Assembly (NCBI GenBank): GCA_009841255.1
Contig: VXMD01000067.1
Coordinates: 108,388-172,387, forward strand
Reading direction: 5' to 3'
From: Candidatus Poribacteria bacterium
GTDB lineage: Bacteria; Poribacteria; WGA-4E; WGA-3G
DNA length: 64,000 nucleotides
Of the stretch, positions 16,526-25,381 are shown piece after piece. The notes under the pieces were generated by a model, which saw only the letters and a program-made list of their open reading frames with translations, did not search any database and had not been told where the DNA came from. Both the position numbers and the translations under genes were made by a program. Each line of letters opens with the position of its first letter. Positions within the stretch are counted from its first letter, which is position 1.

Positions 16526-17374
16526 TTAGTCGCGTGCAATGGGTGCTCCGACAAGATTGCCCCATTCCGTCCAACTGCCATCGTAATTGCGGACCTTCTC
16601 ATAACCGAGTAGATATTTCAGCACAAACCAAGTATGCGAGGAGCGTTCACCAATACGGCAATAAGCGATTGTTTCCTTACTCTCATCAACACCGGCACCG
16701 CCATAGATGGCTTGCAGTTCGTCGTGCGACTTAAAGGTGCCGTCTTCAGCAACTGCTGTTGCCCATGGGATATTCGCTGCGCCGGGGATGTGTCCACCGC
16801 GTTGCGCTGTCTCGCTCATACCGGGAGGTGCGATAACTTCGCCCGTGAATTCAGCAGGCGAACGGACATCAACAAGGTTAACACTCCCTTGCCCCAATGT
16901 ATCGCGAACCGTCCCCGCTGTAGCACGAACGTTATCATCGGGAAACTTCGCCTGATATTCTGTACTCGCGTGATCCGGAACGTCAGTGTCAAGCTCTCTG
17001 CCTTCATCAATCCACTTTTGACGACCGCCGTTCATCACTTTCAACAAACTTTCATCGTGTCCGTAATAGCGGAATTGCCACAAAGCATAGGTTGCGAACC
17101 AGTTATTGTTATCTCCATAAAAAATAACAGTCGTATCGTTGGCGATGCCGCTGTCGTTGCAGAGTGTCTCGAACTGTTCTTTTGTGAGGATATCGCGTCG
17201 CACTTGATCGCACAATTGTGTTTCCCAATTGAGTCCCACTGCCCCAGTGATATGTCCTTCAGCATAAGCTGAGGTATCAACATCAACCTCAAGGAGTCGG
17301 ATGCCAGCACCATCACCGTGCGCAGCGACCCATTCCGTACTTACCAAAACATCAGGATTTGCGTAATCAGCCAT
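16526..17374 (-). CDS. sseA: Thiosulfate sulfurtransferase (tandem rhodanese)
   Basis: The 282-residue two-domain rhodanese transfers sulfane sulfur from thiosulfate or 3-mercaptopyruvate to thiophilic acceptors. The N-terminal inactive domain begins VLVSTEWVAAH. The C-terminal domain holds the active-site Cys in the loop AYCRIGERSSHTWFVL, the actinobacterial CysA/SseA type. I start at ATG 17374 (MADYANP), 11 bases after GAGGAGG. The upstream ATG overlaps that ribosome binding site. A consensus promoter at 17464-17492 would give an 83-base leader with a perfect 6 bp hairpin at 17437-17451. Confidence 0.92.
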   Translation of the reverse strand: MADYANPDVLVSTEWVAAHGDGAGIRLLEVDVDTSAYAEGHITGAVGLNWETQLCDQVRRDILTKEQFETLCNDSGIANDTTVIFYGDNNNWFATYALWQFRYYGHDESLLKVMNGGRQKWIDEGRELDTDVPDHASTEYQAKFPDDNVRATAGTVRDTLGQGSVNLVDVRSPAEFTGEVIAPPGMSETAQRGGHIPGAANIPWATAVAEDGTFKSHDELQAIYGGAGVDESKETIAYCRIGERSSHTWFVLKYLLGYEKVRNYDGSWTEWGNLVGAPIARD

Positions 17375-17463
17375 TTTTGCGTTAAGCCTCCTCATTGTAT
17401 CCCTGTTAAAACTTACTTATATAGGCATATAAACTGCGTCCTAAAAGGACGATTCTTGTTTAT

Positions 17464-17492
17464 ATTATACATACCTAACCCTGATTTGTCAA
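17464..17492 (-). promoter_or_regulatory. Consensus sigma-70 promoter of the rhodanese/pterin cluster
   Basis: TTGACA (17487-17492), exactly 17 bases, then TATAAT (17464-17469) on the minus strand. Both boxes are perfect. The hairpin CGTCCT-TTT-AGGACG (17437-17451) lies near the expected start of the transcript. Confidence 0.85.
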
Positions 17493-17560
17493 ATAGAAAT
17501 GCGATTTTGCTACCATCTCATCTATTTTCACAGGATTTATTGGCTTTCCAGCAAAATTGG

Positions 17561-17688
17561 TTTATAGTAAAGTCCATAATTATGTGAACACTTTTATTGT
17601 CGCGTAGACTGTCAGTCTGCGTGCGAAAGATGCACAAACTAACAGTTTATGCTACATCCGTCAACTTATTTTTCGACTTTACTATAAA
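17561..17688. mobile_element. MITE-like element with 14 bp terminal inverted repeats
   Basis: TTTATAGTAAAGTC at 17561-17574 is perfectly inverted at 17675-17688. The 128 bp unit has no reading frame. Its inside is an imperfect palindrome (GTAGACTGTCAGTCTGCGTGC against GCACAAACTAACAGTTTATG...), so the whole can fold as one hairpin. No target-site duplication is obvious. This pattern fits a non-autonomous miniature element; the transposase that would move it is not in the window. Confidence 0.6.
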
Positions 17689-17768
17689 AGACAGAAGAAC
17701 GCGTTGGCAGAAGTGAAAAACGAATACTCTCGTCTACGGGGGTAAAAGCAAAGACTCCAGACAACGAC

Positions 17769-17796
17769 AAGCCGCGTCAAAGGATTGACGCGGCTT
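17769..17796 (-). terminator. Terminator-like hairpin after the DUF4159 gene
   Basis: A perfect 11 bp stem with a 6-base loop (AAGCCGCGTCA / TGACGCGGCTT) lies about 40 bp past the stop of the DUF4159 gene. The trailing T-tract is poor in both directions. Confidence 0.5.
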
Positions 17797-17837
17797 ATTG
17801 TTCGTAGGTAACTATGTGTTGTTCTTAATTAGTATTT

Positions 17838-18542
17838 TTACAACTGACTCGCAGCATTAGGTGCCTTTTTCGGGGCACTCTCTATCTCTCCATCGGCGAG
17901 GGCACTCGCGGGAATATAGTTGCTGTAATCTGAGATACTTCCGTGCGTCACCGCATAGACGACGACGTTAATAAGTTGTCGCGCGGCGGCTGGTGCGAAT
18001 TCATCTAAGATTTTATTTCGATCCTGATAGTGACCGAAGAACGGTTTTTGGACGGCACCATCCATCACGTGTATCATGGCTTCCGTATCGACGAGAACAG
18101 CCAAGCGGTCATCAACGAAAACACCCTGCAACTGACGATAGGGACCGTGATGGAGAATGGTAGAGCCAATTTTCCGGACAGGGAAACGGAGGGGTCCGCT
18201 CAATCCATAGAAACTGTTGTAAATCTCATGATCTTGAGGGATAGTCGTGAGGTGGTATTCCGGAAGAATTTGCCGCAAGACTCGCAGCGCAGGTTGCATT
18301 GCCGCTTCCGTGTTTCCGTGTGTTGGCATATAGATGAACCCGCCCCGATTGATGATATACTCGCGGATTCGCTGCGCCTCCCGATCGGTATAACCGAAAG
18401 ATGGGCGATCCCCTTTCGCATTCCAGATATTTCCACCTAACAGTCCGTTCTGGAGTTGCACTGAGGATTTGGGAACTGGCTCCATGAAGATAATTGGTGA
18501 CTCAAAAAATGCTGCATCCGTAATTTGGACTGCGTCAACCAT
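17838..18542 (-). CDS. DUF4159 domain protein (C-terminal part of a split gene)
   Basis: From ATG 18542 the 234-residue frame shows DUF4159 features: YIINRGGFIYMPTHGNTEAA, the PEYHLTTIPQDHEIYNSFYG stretch and the end GVFVDDRLAVLVDTEAM with RQLINVVVYAVTHG. The domain is found in exported or membrane-linked proteins of unknown role and is related to glutamine-amidotransferase-like folds. The frame stays open for another 29 codons upstream (GSGIGHLRFG, then LPYLVKSLNAETGI) up to the TGA that ends the neighbouring gene in the same frame. No good start or ribosome binding site lies between, so this is probably the second half of one protein interrupted by TGA. Confidence 0.75.
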   Translation of the reverse strand: MVDAVQITDAAFFESPIIFMEPVPKSSVQLQNGLLGGNIWNAKGDRPSFGYTDREAQRIREYIINRGGFIYMPTHGNTEAAMQPALRVLRQILPEYHLTTIPQDHEIYNSFYGLSGPLRFPVRKIGSTILHHGPYRQLQGVFVDDRLAVLVDTEAMIHVMDGAVQKPFFGHYQDRNKILDEFAPAAARQLINVVVYAVTHGSISDYSNYIPASALADGEIESAPKKAPNAASQL

Positions 18543-18629
18543 TTGGGTTTTGATACCCGTTTCTGCATTCAGCGACTTGACTAAATAGGGCAGACCTGCC
18601 CCGAATCGGAGATGTCCGATGCCGCTGCC

Positions 18630-19412
18630 TCATATATCGAGGTTTGGATGCAGTGGATCGTCAAGACGGACGAGATTGAGTCTCCCAATAATCTCTGTGC
18701 CGCGACCTTGAATGATGGCACCAGGACTTCCCTTCGGAAGTTGTGGGACACCATTACCCAGAACCATGTTCTTTGTTACGTCCGACAACGAGGCAGTAAT
18801 ATTTGCGGCACCTGCTCCCTCTACGAGGGAGTTCAGCCTGCCACTACCTTGTGTTCGTCCTTGTCCAAGATCAGACCCAGAACCGAAAGTCCCACGCCCG
18901 GTCCCGCTACCTAAACCGTCACTAATACCTGTACCTATACCATCTGTGATTGGGCCGCCACTGGGCAAGCCTGCGGTGGGTAATCCATCTGATGCTGTCG
19001 GCAGTTTTGCAGCCGTTGATAGCGGTTGCGCAGTATGCTGAATCACAGGAGAGGTACTCGGAACTTTGATTTGTTGTCCTCGCGGTGCGGCTGGTGCGCT
19101 CGCCATCAGTGACGCTGCAGGTGCCGCAGTTTCGGACGATCTGACTGCGCGTGCGATCGTTGTCCGACGCTGCGCCGTCTCAGTTTGTGGAACAACCCTC
19201 AAATCTGGAACAGGGGTTGTTACAACAGCTGGTTTCTGAATAACATCCCTTTTCGCTGCTTGAGGGGGTGTAACGATGAAGAAACTCAGATCAATCGTAT
19301 CTTGTGCCTTCAATTGTTTGGATGAGATCGCCATGTACCCCACGACGACCGCGAAGCCGGCGTGTAAAACGAGCGATACCATCCATACGAAAGGCATACG
19401 GCGCGATTTCAT
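18630..19412 (-). CDS. Membrane-anchored, Gly/Ala/Pro-rich TonB-like N-terminal part of the DUF4159 protein
   Basis: A 260-residue product beginning MKSRRMPFVWMVSLVLHAGF, a single N-terminal membrane helix as in TonB-like proteins. A low-complexity Pro/Ala/Thr linker and a Gly-rich stretch (GIGTGISDGLGSGTGRGTFG) follow, then IIGRLNLVRLDDPLHPNLDI and TGA. ATG 19412 is preceded by AGGAGG at 8 bases. The final residues look like the beginning of a DUF4159 domain, which continues in the same frame after the TGA. The TGA could be a nonsense change of a Trp codon (TGG). Confidence 0.75.
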   Translation of the reverse strand: MKSRRMPFVWMVSLVLHAGFAVVVGYMAISSKQLKAQDTIDLSFFIVTPPQAAKRDVIQKPAVVTTPVPDLRVVPQTETAQRRTTIARAVRSSETAAPAASLMASAPAAPRGQQIKVPSTSPVIQHTAQPLSTAAKLPTASDGLPTAGLPSGGPITDGIGTGISDGLGSGTGRGTFGSGSDLGQGRTQGSGRLNSLVEGAGAANITASLSDVTKNMVLGNGVPQLPKGSPGAIIQGRGTEIIGRLNLVRLDDPLHPNLDI

Positions 19413-19911
19413 GGGACGCACCTCCTATGTGGTTAAGCGTTCATGCTTTAACGTGTTGTTACATCTGATCTTTCTCTCATTATATTATTAATGTGAATTC
19501 GGCAAGAGAACCCTTTCGATTGTTAAAGACACAATTTTAGGGTAGAAAAGGTGCATAATTGTAAAAAACTTAAATTTTAATCCAAAAATTAGTGCGTTAG
19601 CCATAAAACCAATGATTTGCCCGAGAATATTCCCTGAGTGTTTATGCCAAATCTACATTATGTTAACAATTTCTGCATTATTTGTCAAGCGAAAATTATC
19701 TGTTTTACTTTCCATAAACATGGTCTGTTATGGAAAAGCGGCTGCCTTGTTCTATAGTTTTTCAAGGCAGAAGGCTTACGGATGTTGGAGCAATTTTCAT
19801 GCCAAAGTCAATTTATACACCAAATCACGTTAAAAGAAGATTTTTCACCAATTCCGCCCAACAAATTAATGTTTTGTAGTCCAATTTCTGAACAGTTTTG
19901 TTCAAGAGGAA
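19413..19911. other. AT-rich gap of about 500 bp without a convincing gene
   Basis: It holds the start region of the DUF4159-type gene (TATAAT on the minus strand at 19479-19484, with only a weak TTGCCG at 15-base spacing) and an 8 bp hairpin, CTGCCTTG / CAAGGCAG, at 19742-19770. A 73-codon plus-strand frame has no family features and no ribosome binding site. Confidence 0.5.
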
Positions 19912-22371
19912 TCACATGCCGAACCAATATCGACATTTAATCAGGAAGATATTCTTTCCAGGATCCGTGAAACTGCTTCGCAAGCGATGCACAGGTCGAA
20001 ACTCAAGGTCCGCTGCTCCGACATCCTCTAACTCGATCGCACGCGATTGAGACCAAACCAAAAATAGGGTGCTTCCGGGACGGAATTCCCAGCGAAGCAC
20101 GGTATTCCCTCGCAACGAGCGCATGTGGAAATCAGGATTGCGCTTCAGCGGATACGGTTTGAACTGATAGGACCTCGGCTCGACTAACTCTTTGAAGTTG
20201 GCATAGTCTCCGACAGTAATGAACGGCTGCACATAGAATTGAAGACTTAACGTTGGGGTAAAACTGATATTCGCGCGCGTTGTAAAGTCAAGTGTTTGAC
20301 TTGTTAATTCCCCATAGACGTAGTGTTTATGGATATAACCATTGACGTTTTCTTCAACTAACTCGACCCACTGAGCATCATAAATTCGGTAACGATACAT
20401 CGGTCCGATGCTCAGTTCAACGTTCGACGCAAGACGAATGTTCAGACGGAGACTGACTTCCTTTTCAGAATTTTTATTATCATCGTCCCATGCAAAAATC
20501 GGATTCAGTTCAAGCTGAACCATTTTGCGACTATCGGTTCTAAGTTGGGTAAAAATCCACCATCCCGCAGGATTCTTAATCAATGTCCCACCACGCCAGA
20601 CATCCTCGTCGTTAAACGACTCCAAATTCCGTCCAACCCACAGATCATACTCCCAGTAGTTCTTGAGTTTGCCATCCGTCCATACCTCGGAGTAGCGACC
20701 GATACTAACACCATCGTAGTTCCATTCCCGCCAACCGTAGAGACCGAAGGTGACTTCCCGGAAAATGCTAAAGGGTTGCTCCTTTTTGAGGATGAAGTCA
20801 TAAAACCATCGCATCATATCACCGCGCTGCGTATACCCTATGTCATTTATGTCTAAGCTTGGGGAGCGAACATTAAAATTAGTATCAAGCCGCCACCATC
20901 CACCCTGTTTTTCAAATTCAATATTTGCAAGATAACCCGACTTGCGTGCCTCCAATTCTCCGGCTTGGCTTGCTGCGAGCATCCCGCTTATTTGGTAGCG
21001 CTCTTTTGCAAGCTTCAAGTCCCAGTCAAGCCCACCTATATAAGCGGCGTTGGAAGCCTGTCGATTCACTGCTGTCGTTATCAGCCCAACGCGAGAATTT
21101 CCTTCCAAGATGTCTTGTGTCACTCGCCCTACAAAGTAGTTTGTCAACGGCTCAATGAGGTGATCATGGGTTTCGCCATTTTTTTTATTAATCTGGGCAT
21201 ACTCCGGTGCGGTAACAGCCTCCATGATACCGAAAGAGGTCTTGCTGTTGGTTCTTCCGACGATTTTGGCGGCACCCAGAATCGTCGTTGCTTCTGGACG
21301 GCTCACTTCAGTCGCGCTGTCTGGTATCTTAAAATGTCCAGGGCGGCGTCCGATCCGCCGTGAGTAAAAGAATTGATTTCCCCAATTCCCGACGTTAAAA
21401 GTGGATGCCCCTTTGACAAAAAAGGGTCTGCGTTCCTCAAAAAACTCTTCGTAGGCAGAGAGATTTAAAGTGGCAGGATCTGCCTCTACTTGTCCAAAGT
21501 CGGGATTAATCGTGGCATTGAGCGTAATCCCAGAAGTGATGCCGTATTGAACATCGCCGCCAACACCCCCCCATAAATCGGCATTGCTGTTCAGAGTGGT
21601 CCTGCCCATCGTATAGGGTATCAATTCCAAATGACGAGACGGTTTGATATTCTCAATTCCTACCAGGTCCCCGAAATGCGATAGCCACCCCGGTGCCCCT
21701 TTTTTAATTAAACGCCAGTGGGCACGCTCTTTTCTACGGCTGATTTCCCGCTCTACCTGTAGTCCCCATGTGTATTTGTCTTTTGGAGAGAAGCGGAACA
21801 TGTAGAACGGGATTTTACATTCTACTGCCCACCCATTTTCGTGAATCCGAGTTTTTGCGTCCCAGACCCCATCCCAGGCGTTGTTCCAGCCCCACCGGCC
21901 ACCACCTTCAGTAATGCCGTCCAGCACGGAGCCGGAGGGATAGATCGTAAATGAGAAGGCTCGCTGCCGATTGTAGTGTGGATCAAGGAGAATCTGGATT
22001 TTATCGGATTCAACGTAATCGTCGCGTCTGACGAGGCGGGAAACGATTTTATCGGGTTCATTATCATAACACATAATCCCAAAATAGACCGCCTCATCAT
22101 CATAGGCGACTTGGAATGTGGTGCGTTGAGAAACCGGCTCGCCTTCATCAGGATCGCGTTGACGAAAACCTTCATGGAGGGGTGCAGTTTTCCAGACCTC
22201 ATCATCTAAAACGCCATCCAATTGGGGTGGCGTGGCTTTGATACGAATAGCTGTCGCAATTCTGTGGGCAGGATCTATTTCTGTTTCAGCCCTTATGCTG
22301 TCCGAGAGTTGAATCAGAAAAAAAATCGAGGCAAACACCGAGACCGCCCAAAAATCCAACTTAATTTTCAT
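19912..22371 (-). CDS. DUF5916 / CBM9-like outer-membrane protein
   Basis: The 819-residue protein begins with a signal peptide (MKIKLDFWAVSVFASIFFLI, then a cut near IRAETE). Residues about 30-230 form a carbohydrate-binding-family-9-like beta sandwich (PPQLDGVLDDEVWKTAPLHE; YFGIMCYDNEP). The remainder is DUF5916, recognised by the FGQVEADPATLNLSAYEEFF and RRPFFVKGASTF motifs and many amphipathic strands typical of a beta barrel, ending in an aromatic (YWFGM). Such proteins are predicted outer-membrane barrels of unknown substrate, often near polymer-use genes. A ribosome binding site AAAGGAA lies upstream. Confidence 0.88.
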   Translation of the reverse strand: MKIKLDFWAVSVFASIFFLIQLSDSIRAETEIDPAHRIATAIRIKATPPQLDGVLDDEVWKTAPLHEGFRQRDPDEGEPVSQRTTFQVAYDDEAVYFGIMCYDNEPDKIVSRLVRRDDYVESDKIQILLDPHYNRQRAFSFTIYPSGSVLDGITEGGGRWGWNNAWDGVWDAKTRIHENGWAVECKIPFYMFRFSPKDKYTWGLQVEREISRRKERAHWRLIKKGAPGWLSHFGDLVGIENIKPSRHLELIPYTMGRTTLNSNADLWGGVGGDVQYGITSGITLNATINPDFGQVEADPATLNLSAYEEFFEERRPFFVKGASTFNVGNWGNQFFYSRRIGRRPGHFKIPDSATEVSRPEATTILGAAKIVGRTNSKTSFGIMEAVTAPEYAQINKKNGETHDHLIEPLTNYFVGRVTQDILEGNSRVGLITTAVNRQASNAAYIGGLDWDLKLAKERYQISGMLAASQAGELEARKSGYLANIEFEKQGGWWRLDTNFNVRSPSLDINDIGYTQRGDMMRWFYDFILKKEQPFSIFREVTFGLYGWREWNYDGVSIGRYSEVWTDGKLKNYWEYDLWVGRNLESFNDEDVWRGGTLIKNPAGWWIFTQLRTDSRKMVQLELNPIFAWDDDNKNSEKEVSLRLNIRLASNVELSIGPMYRYRIYDAQWVELVEENVNGYIHKHYVYGELTSQTLDFTTRANISFTPTLSLQFYVQPFITVGDYANFKELVEPRSYQFKPYPLKRNPDFHMRSLRGNTVLRWEFRPGSTLFLVWSQSRAIELEDVGAADLEFRPVHRLRSSFTDPGKNIFLIKCRYWFGM

Positions 22372-22454
22372 AGATACTTTTTTATTCCTTTAGGCAACAT
22401 TTGTCCAGTTCATACCAGATGAACCTCACACTCATCTAACAGGATCCTGATAGA

Positions 22455-22916
22455 TTAAGAAGTTCTTCTGTCAAGGATCTCCGTCGCTTGAAGTAAACGC
22501 TTTAATTTCGTATAACTGTACTTTGTGTCCTTCTTATTATTTTGCTCCATATCCGTAAAAAACTCAAACAACGGGAAGTTCTCTATTATGCCTTGAAGCA
22601 CCCAATTCGTTGTTTTGGTGTGTGCCAGAAGTTCACGAAAAACACCAAGACCGGCAGAGCCAACACCATAGTTATAGTAGGTCGGCAAATCGTAGAGATT
22701 CTTCGTGGAGAACATGTGATTGTATTCAAGGTGGGTGACTGGAATCCTCTTAACGAATACCTTTGATTTCCCTAACTTAATTATATGATTTTCACCCCAG
22801 CCGCGTGTGTTTCGTTCACCCTCAAAAAGCGAATTCAATCGCTCATTATCAAGGTATACGAGATGTGTATTGAGTTTATAGCCCGTATCTATTCTGGTCT
22901 TTAAATTGTTTTGCAT
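22455..22916 (-). CDS. Truncated protein-kinase-like protein
   Basis: A 153-residue product (start MQNNLKTRID, with GAGGGG upstream) that resembles the N-lobe of uncharacterised bacterial kinase-like proteins. It shows a beta-strand with an FVKRIPVTHLEYNHM lysine, then YDLPTYYNYGVGSAGLGVFR and TTNWVLQGIIENFPL. Relatives I recall continue for another 200 or more residues with a catalytic loop, absent here. The frame stops after a basic stretch (LKRLLQATEILDRRTS). It is probably a truncated or decaying gene, though a short functional version cannot be excluded. Confidence 0.5.
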   Translation of the reverse strand: MQNNLKTRIDTGYKLNTHLVYLDNERLNSLFEGERNTRGWGENHIIKLGKSKVFVKRIPVTHLEYNHMFSTKNLYDLPTYYNYGVGSAGLGVFRELLAHTKTTNWVLQGIIENFPLFEFFTDMEQNNKKDTKYSYTKLKRLLQATEILDRRTS

Positions 22917-22955
22917 AATTTTTGTTATCCCCTCAAAGCGACCCGAAAGTCCCAT

Positions 22956-23310
22956 TCGATTTTCATCGATTTTTTCCCTCTTTTTTTAAAGATAATTTGT
23001 GCAATTAAACCCTATTTCAAAAAAAAAAATCAGAATTTATGGATCGCAGAGATTTCAATAGATACGCCTTCGACTATATGCATTTCGGGACTCCAAAGTA
23101 GTGGGAAATATGAGTGGACTTAATCTAAACAAATTGAAACCTCAAAACTGGAAGATCTTCCATCTTTAAGTCGGCTCACCAAAGGCGTGTCAATTCTCTG
23201 AATGTGGTAACCGAAAGAGATTCGTTTCTGGAGGTTTCATAGATGCTTAAGGTTAAGTGATTCGGGAGAACATAGAATGGAAGGATGAGATCCATACTAT
23301 CGAACTCACG
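22956..23310. other. Intergenic stretch with no recognised feature
   Basis: AT-rich, with A- and T-runs near 22980-23030. I see no gene, clear promoter or strong hairpin. Confidence 0.4.
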
Positions 23311-24192
23311 TTACATGACCTGATTGCAAATAAACCGTCTAAGTGATGCTTTCACTTCATCGGGTTTTTCTACCCAAGGATAGTGTCCTGCCTCTGAAAT
23401 CGAGGCAAACGCACCACAAGATAGTTCGGAGGCAAACGTTTCTACAAAGTGACTGGGACGAGGATCGCAAGCTCCATGAAGGCAAAAAACAGGCATGGAT
23501 AAATTGTAAACGGATTGCCGGAATCTGGAATTTTTGGTGTAATCCTTCCAGTCTGCTCCCACCTTTTCGTTTGCCTCATGACTGATGGGATGCAGATCAA
23601 AACTGGGCAGATCGCCAACTCGATTTGGGTCAAATACATCTGTCTTGCTACTTAAAAAACGGAGCCGGTCTCGTATCCGGTCCCACTCAGTATCTGTACC
23701 ATGTTCCCTTTGCGCCCGTAGATGTTGATACTCCTCGCGCTCCGATTCACTCAGAGCATTTAACCGGTTTTCGCGGTATTCCTCCTGCCATTGCATATCA
23801 ATGCCCGTGCCTGCAATGTGAAGAACGGCTATTGTACGAGCCGGGAATCTAACCGCATAGGCTAAAGCGAGACACGCACCCCACGAGTGTCCCCCGACAA
23901 TCCAACGTTCAAAGTTAAAATGCTCCCTCAATCCTTCTAAATCATCAACAAACGTGGATACATCGTAAGGACCTACTGCTTGTGACCGTCCACTTCCACG
24001 CTGGTCATAGCGGACAACTCTACACACGTCAGAAATCATGTCCGCAACAGGAGCAAGATAATCATAGGCACCTGCCCCTCCATGGCAAAGCACCGTCGGT
24101 GTTCCCTCGCCTCCAACGGCTGTCCAAAGTTGAACACCATTAATTGGAAGTATCTGTTCCTGGGATCCCCTTATCCTTTCCTCATTTTTCAA
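23311..24192 (-). CDS. Alpha/beta hydrolase, proline iminopeptidase-like (S33)
   Basis: A 293-residue alpha/beta hydrolase. The oxyanion region is VLCHGGAGAYDYLAP, a DQRGSGRSQ motif follows, and the nucleophile elbow is GGHSWGACLAL. The acid lies in LHGACDPRP and the catalytic His in ISEAGHYPWVEKP. The DQRGxGxS plus GGSWG-type elbow points to the proline iminopeptidase family S33, which removes N-terminal proline; related esterases share the pattern. The start appears to be TTG 24192, seven bases after GGAG. The gene follows an unknown protein gene by 19 bp. Confidence 0.85.
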   Translation of the reverse strand: MKNEERIRGSQEQILPINGVQLWTAVGGEGTPTVLCHGGAGAYDYLAPVADMISDVCRVVRYDQRGSGRSQAVGPYDVSTFVDDLEGLREHFNFERWIVGGHSWGACLALAYAVRFPARTIAVLHIAGTGIDMQWQEEYRENRLNALSESEREEYQHLRAQREHGTDTEWDRIRDRLRFLSSKTDVFDPNRVGDLPSFDLHPISHEANEKVGADWKDYTKNSRFRQSVYNLSMPVFCLHGACDPRPSHFVETFASELSCGAFASISEAGHYPWVEKPDEVKASLRRFICNQVM

Positions 24193-24211
24193 TTTTTTCT
24201 CCTACCGAGTT

Positions 24212-24640
24212 TTAGCGATTCTCGTCCGTCCATAAGCATTGATGGGACTCGTTCTTTTGATAAGGGACTATTTTCGACAAGTTTCCCAATTTATACGCTG
24301 GAAACTTATGCCCTGTCTCTATAACGTAGCCCTCATTCGTAAGGATAGGGAACTCTAATTTGGCGAGAGAATCATAGGGTTCGATCTCCAGCCGTACATC
24401 CTGCTCACCCGCTACTGTTTTGAAAAAAAATTCTGAGGAATGGCTTTCACCTTTTGAAATCACGATCACACCAGATTGTCTAACGCTTCCGTCGGATGCG
24501 CACACTTTCACACCGATTATAAGGTCGTCGGTTGGATGGGGATCTGATTTTACTTTAAACCATAAGCCGTTGAGTGAGCCATCCGCAACGCCCTCGCTGG
24601 GGGCGAGTATTTGAAAAGCGACACTTGGAATCTCGTTCAT
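24212..24640 (-). CDS. Hypothetical protein, possible beta-sandwich
   Basis: A 142-residue protein starting MNEIPSVAFQILAPSEGVAD, with AGGAG eight bases upstream. Alternating hydrophobic strands (GLWFKVKSD, LIIGVKVCASDGSV, SGVIVISKG, DVRLEIEPYD) suggest an Ig-like or C2-like beta sandwich. No signal peptide is seen. I recognise no family. It is the gene just before the alpha/beta hydrolase, and they are probably co-transcribed. Confidence 0.6.
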   Translation of the reverse strand: MNEIPSVAFQILAPSEGVADGSLNGLWFKVKSDPHPTDDLIIGVKVCASDGSVRQSGVIVISKGESHSSEFFFKTVAGEQDVRLEIEPYDSLAKLEFPILTNEGYVIETGHKFPAYKLGNLSKIVPYQKNESHQCLWTDENR

Positions 24641-24736
24641 AATTGATACTCCTATTTTGAGCGATTTTCTGTTTCTGCTTCAGCCTTCATCGCGCTTGAG
24701 AATTGTACGACACAAAAAACGACGATAACATCCAAC

Positions 24737-24770
24737 AAAAACCCCTCTATTCTTTACAGAGCAGAGAGGT
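24737..24770 (-). terminator. Probable intrinsic terminator
   Basis: Minus strand: ACCTCTCTGCTCTGTAAAGA continues to AGAGGGGTTTTTG, a CCTCT/AGAGG stem followed by a T-run, about 95 bp after the stop of the MORN gene. Confidence 0.55.
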
Positions 24771-24864
24771 CTTTGTGTAAGTGGTAAGACGATTAATCAC
24801 CTCTATCAAGGTGTAATGAATATTAAAATCCGATTCGGACAAAAAACTTCAAAATTTCTGGCGG

Positions 24865-25332
24865 TTATTCAACGATCTCCGTGCCGCATTGTGGACAGGT
24901 ATCGCCCCACGTTGAACGCCTACCTTCACCACAAACGTCACAGACACCGAGCGGATATTCATCGGGTTTCGCACGGCTGCCGCCCTTCTTGTAGGTGATG
25001 ATACGCCATACCGTCTCACCATCCTCTTCATAGCAGAGCCAAACACCTTCTTTTCTCCCATCGGCGGAACTGCCATCATGTTTTCGATAGGGACCGCCCC
25101 ATTTGCGGTTTCCGTTCTCATAATAACACATGTAGTCGCCTTCATTTTTGCCATCGCGGAAGGCGGCTTCACTCGCTTTGTTCCCATTTTTGTGGTACTG
25201 GATCCAAAGTCCTTCCTTTTTCCCAGCGATATAGCGACCTTCGCTCCGCTTAAATCCATTCGCGTAATAGGTGGTCCAATAGCCGTGCTTCTTGCCATCG
25301 ACTATTTCACCATCTGTAAGTGATTTCGCCAT
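24865..25332 (-). CDS. MORN-repeat (YwqK-like) protein with C-terminal zinc ribbon
   Basis: The 155-residue protein has about four YwqK-type repeats (GKKHGYWTTYYANGFKRSEG; GKKEGLWIQYHKNGNKASE; DGKNEGDYMCYYENGN; GRKEGVWLCYEEDGE), then a C-terminal zinc ribbon with CDVC and CPQC. YwqK-type proteins are sometimes annotated as antitoxins; the zinc ribbon is not part of that family and suggests a separate role. A close paralogue lies at 26256-26738. The ATG follows the repeat-borne CCGCAAGGAAAATTAG. The frame contains no signal peptide. Confidence 0.8.
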   Translation of the reverse strand: MAKSLTDGEIVDGKKHGYWTTYYANGFKRSEGRYIAGKKEGLWIQYHKNGNKASEAAFRDGKNEGDYMCYYENGNRKWGGPYRKHDGSSADGRKEGVWLCYEEDGETVWRIITYKKGGSRAKPDEYPLGVCDVCGEGRRSTWGDTCPQCGTEIVE

Positions 25333-25381
25333 TTTTCTAATTTTCCTTGCGGTTCAACAACATGGGGTCGTGATTCAGAAA
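25333..25381 (-). repeat. 3' half of the dispersed leader-like repeat, with RBS
   Basis: This 49-base intergenic stretch is homologous to the 3' half of the copy at 16367-16454 (CACGACCC... then GAACCGCAAGGAAAATTA) and ends at the ATG of the MORN gene. The whole gap between the LamG stop and that ATG is repeat. Confidence 0.6.
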
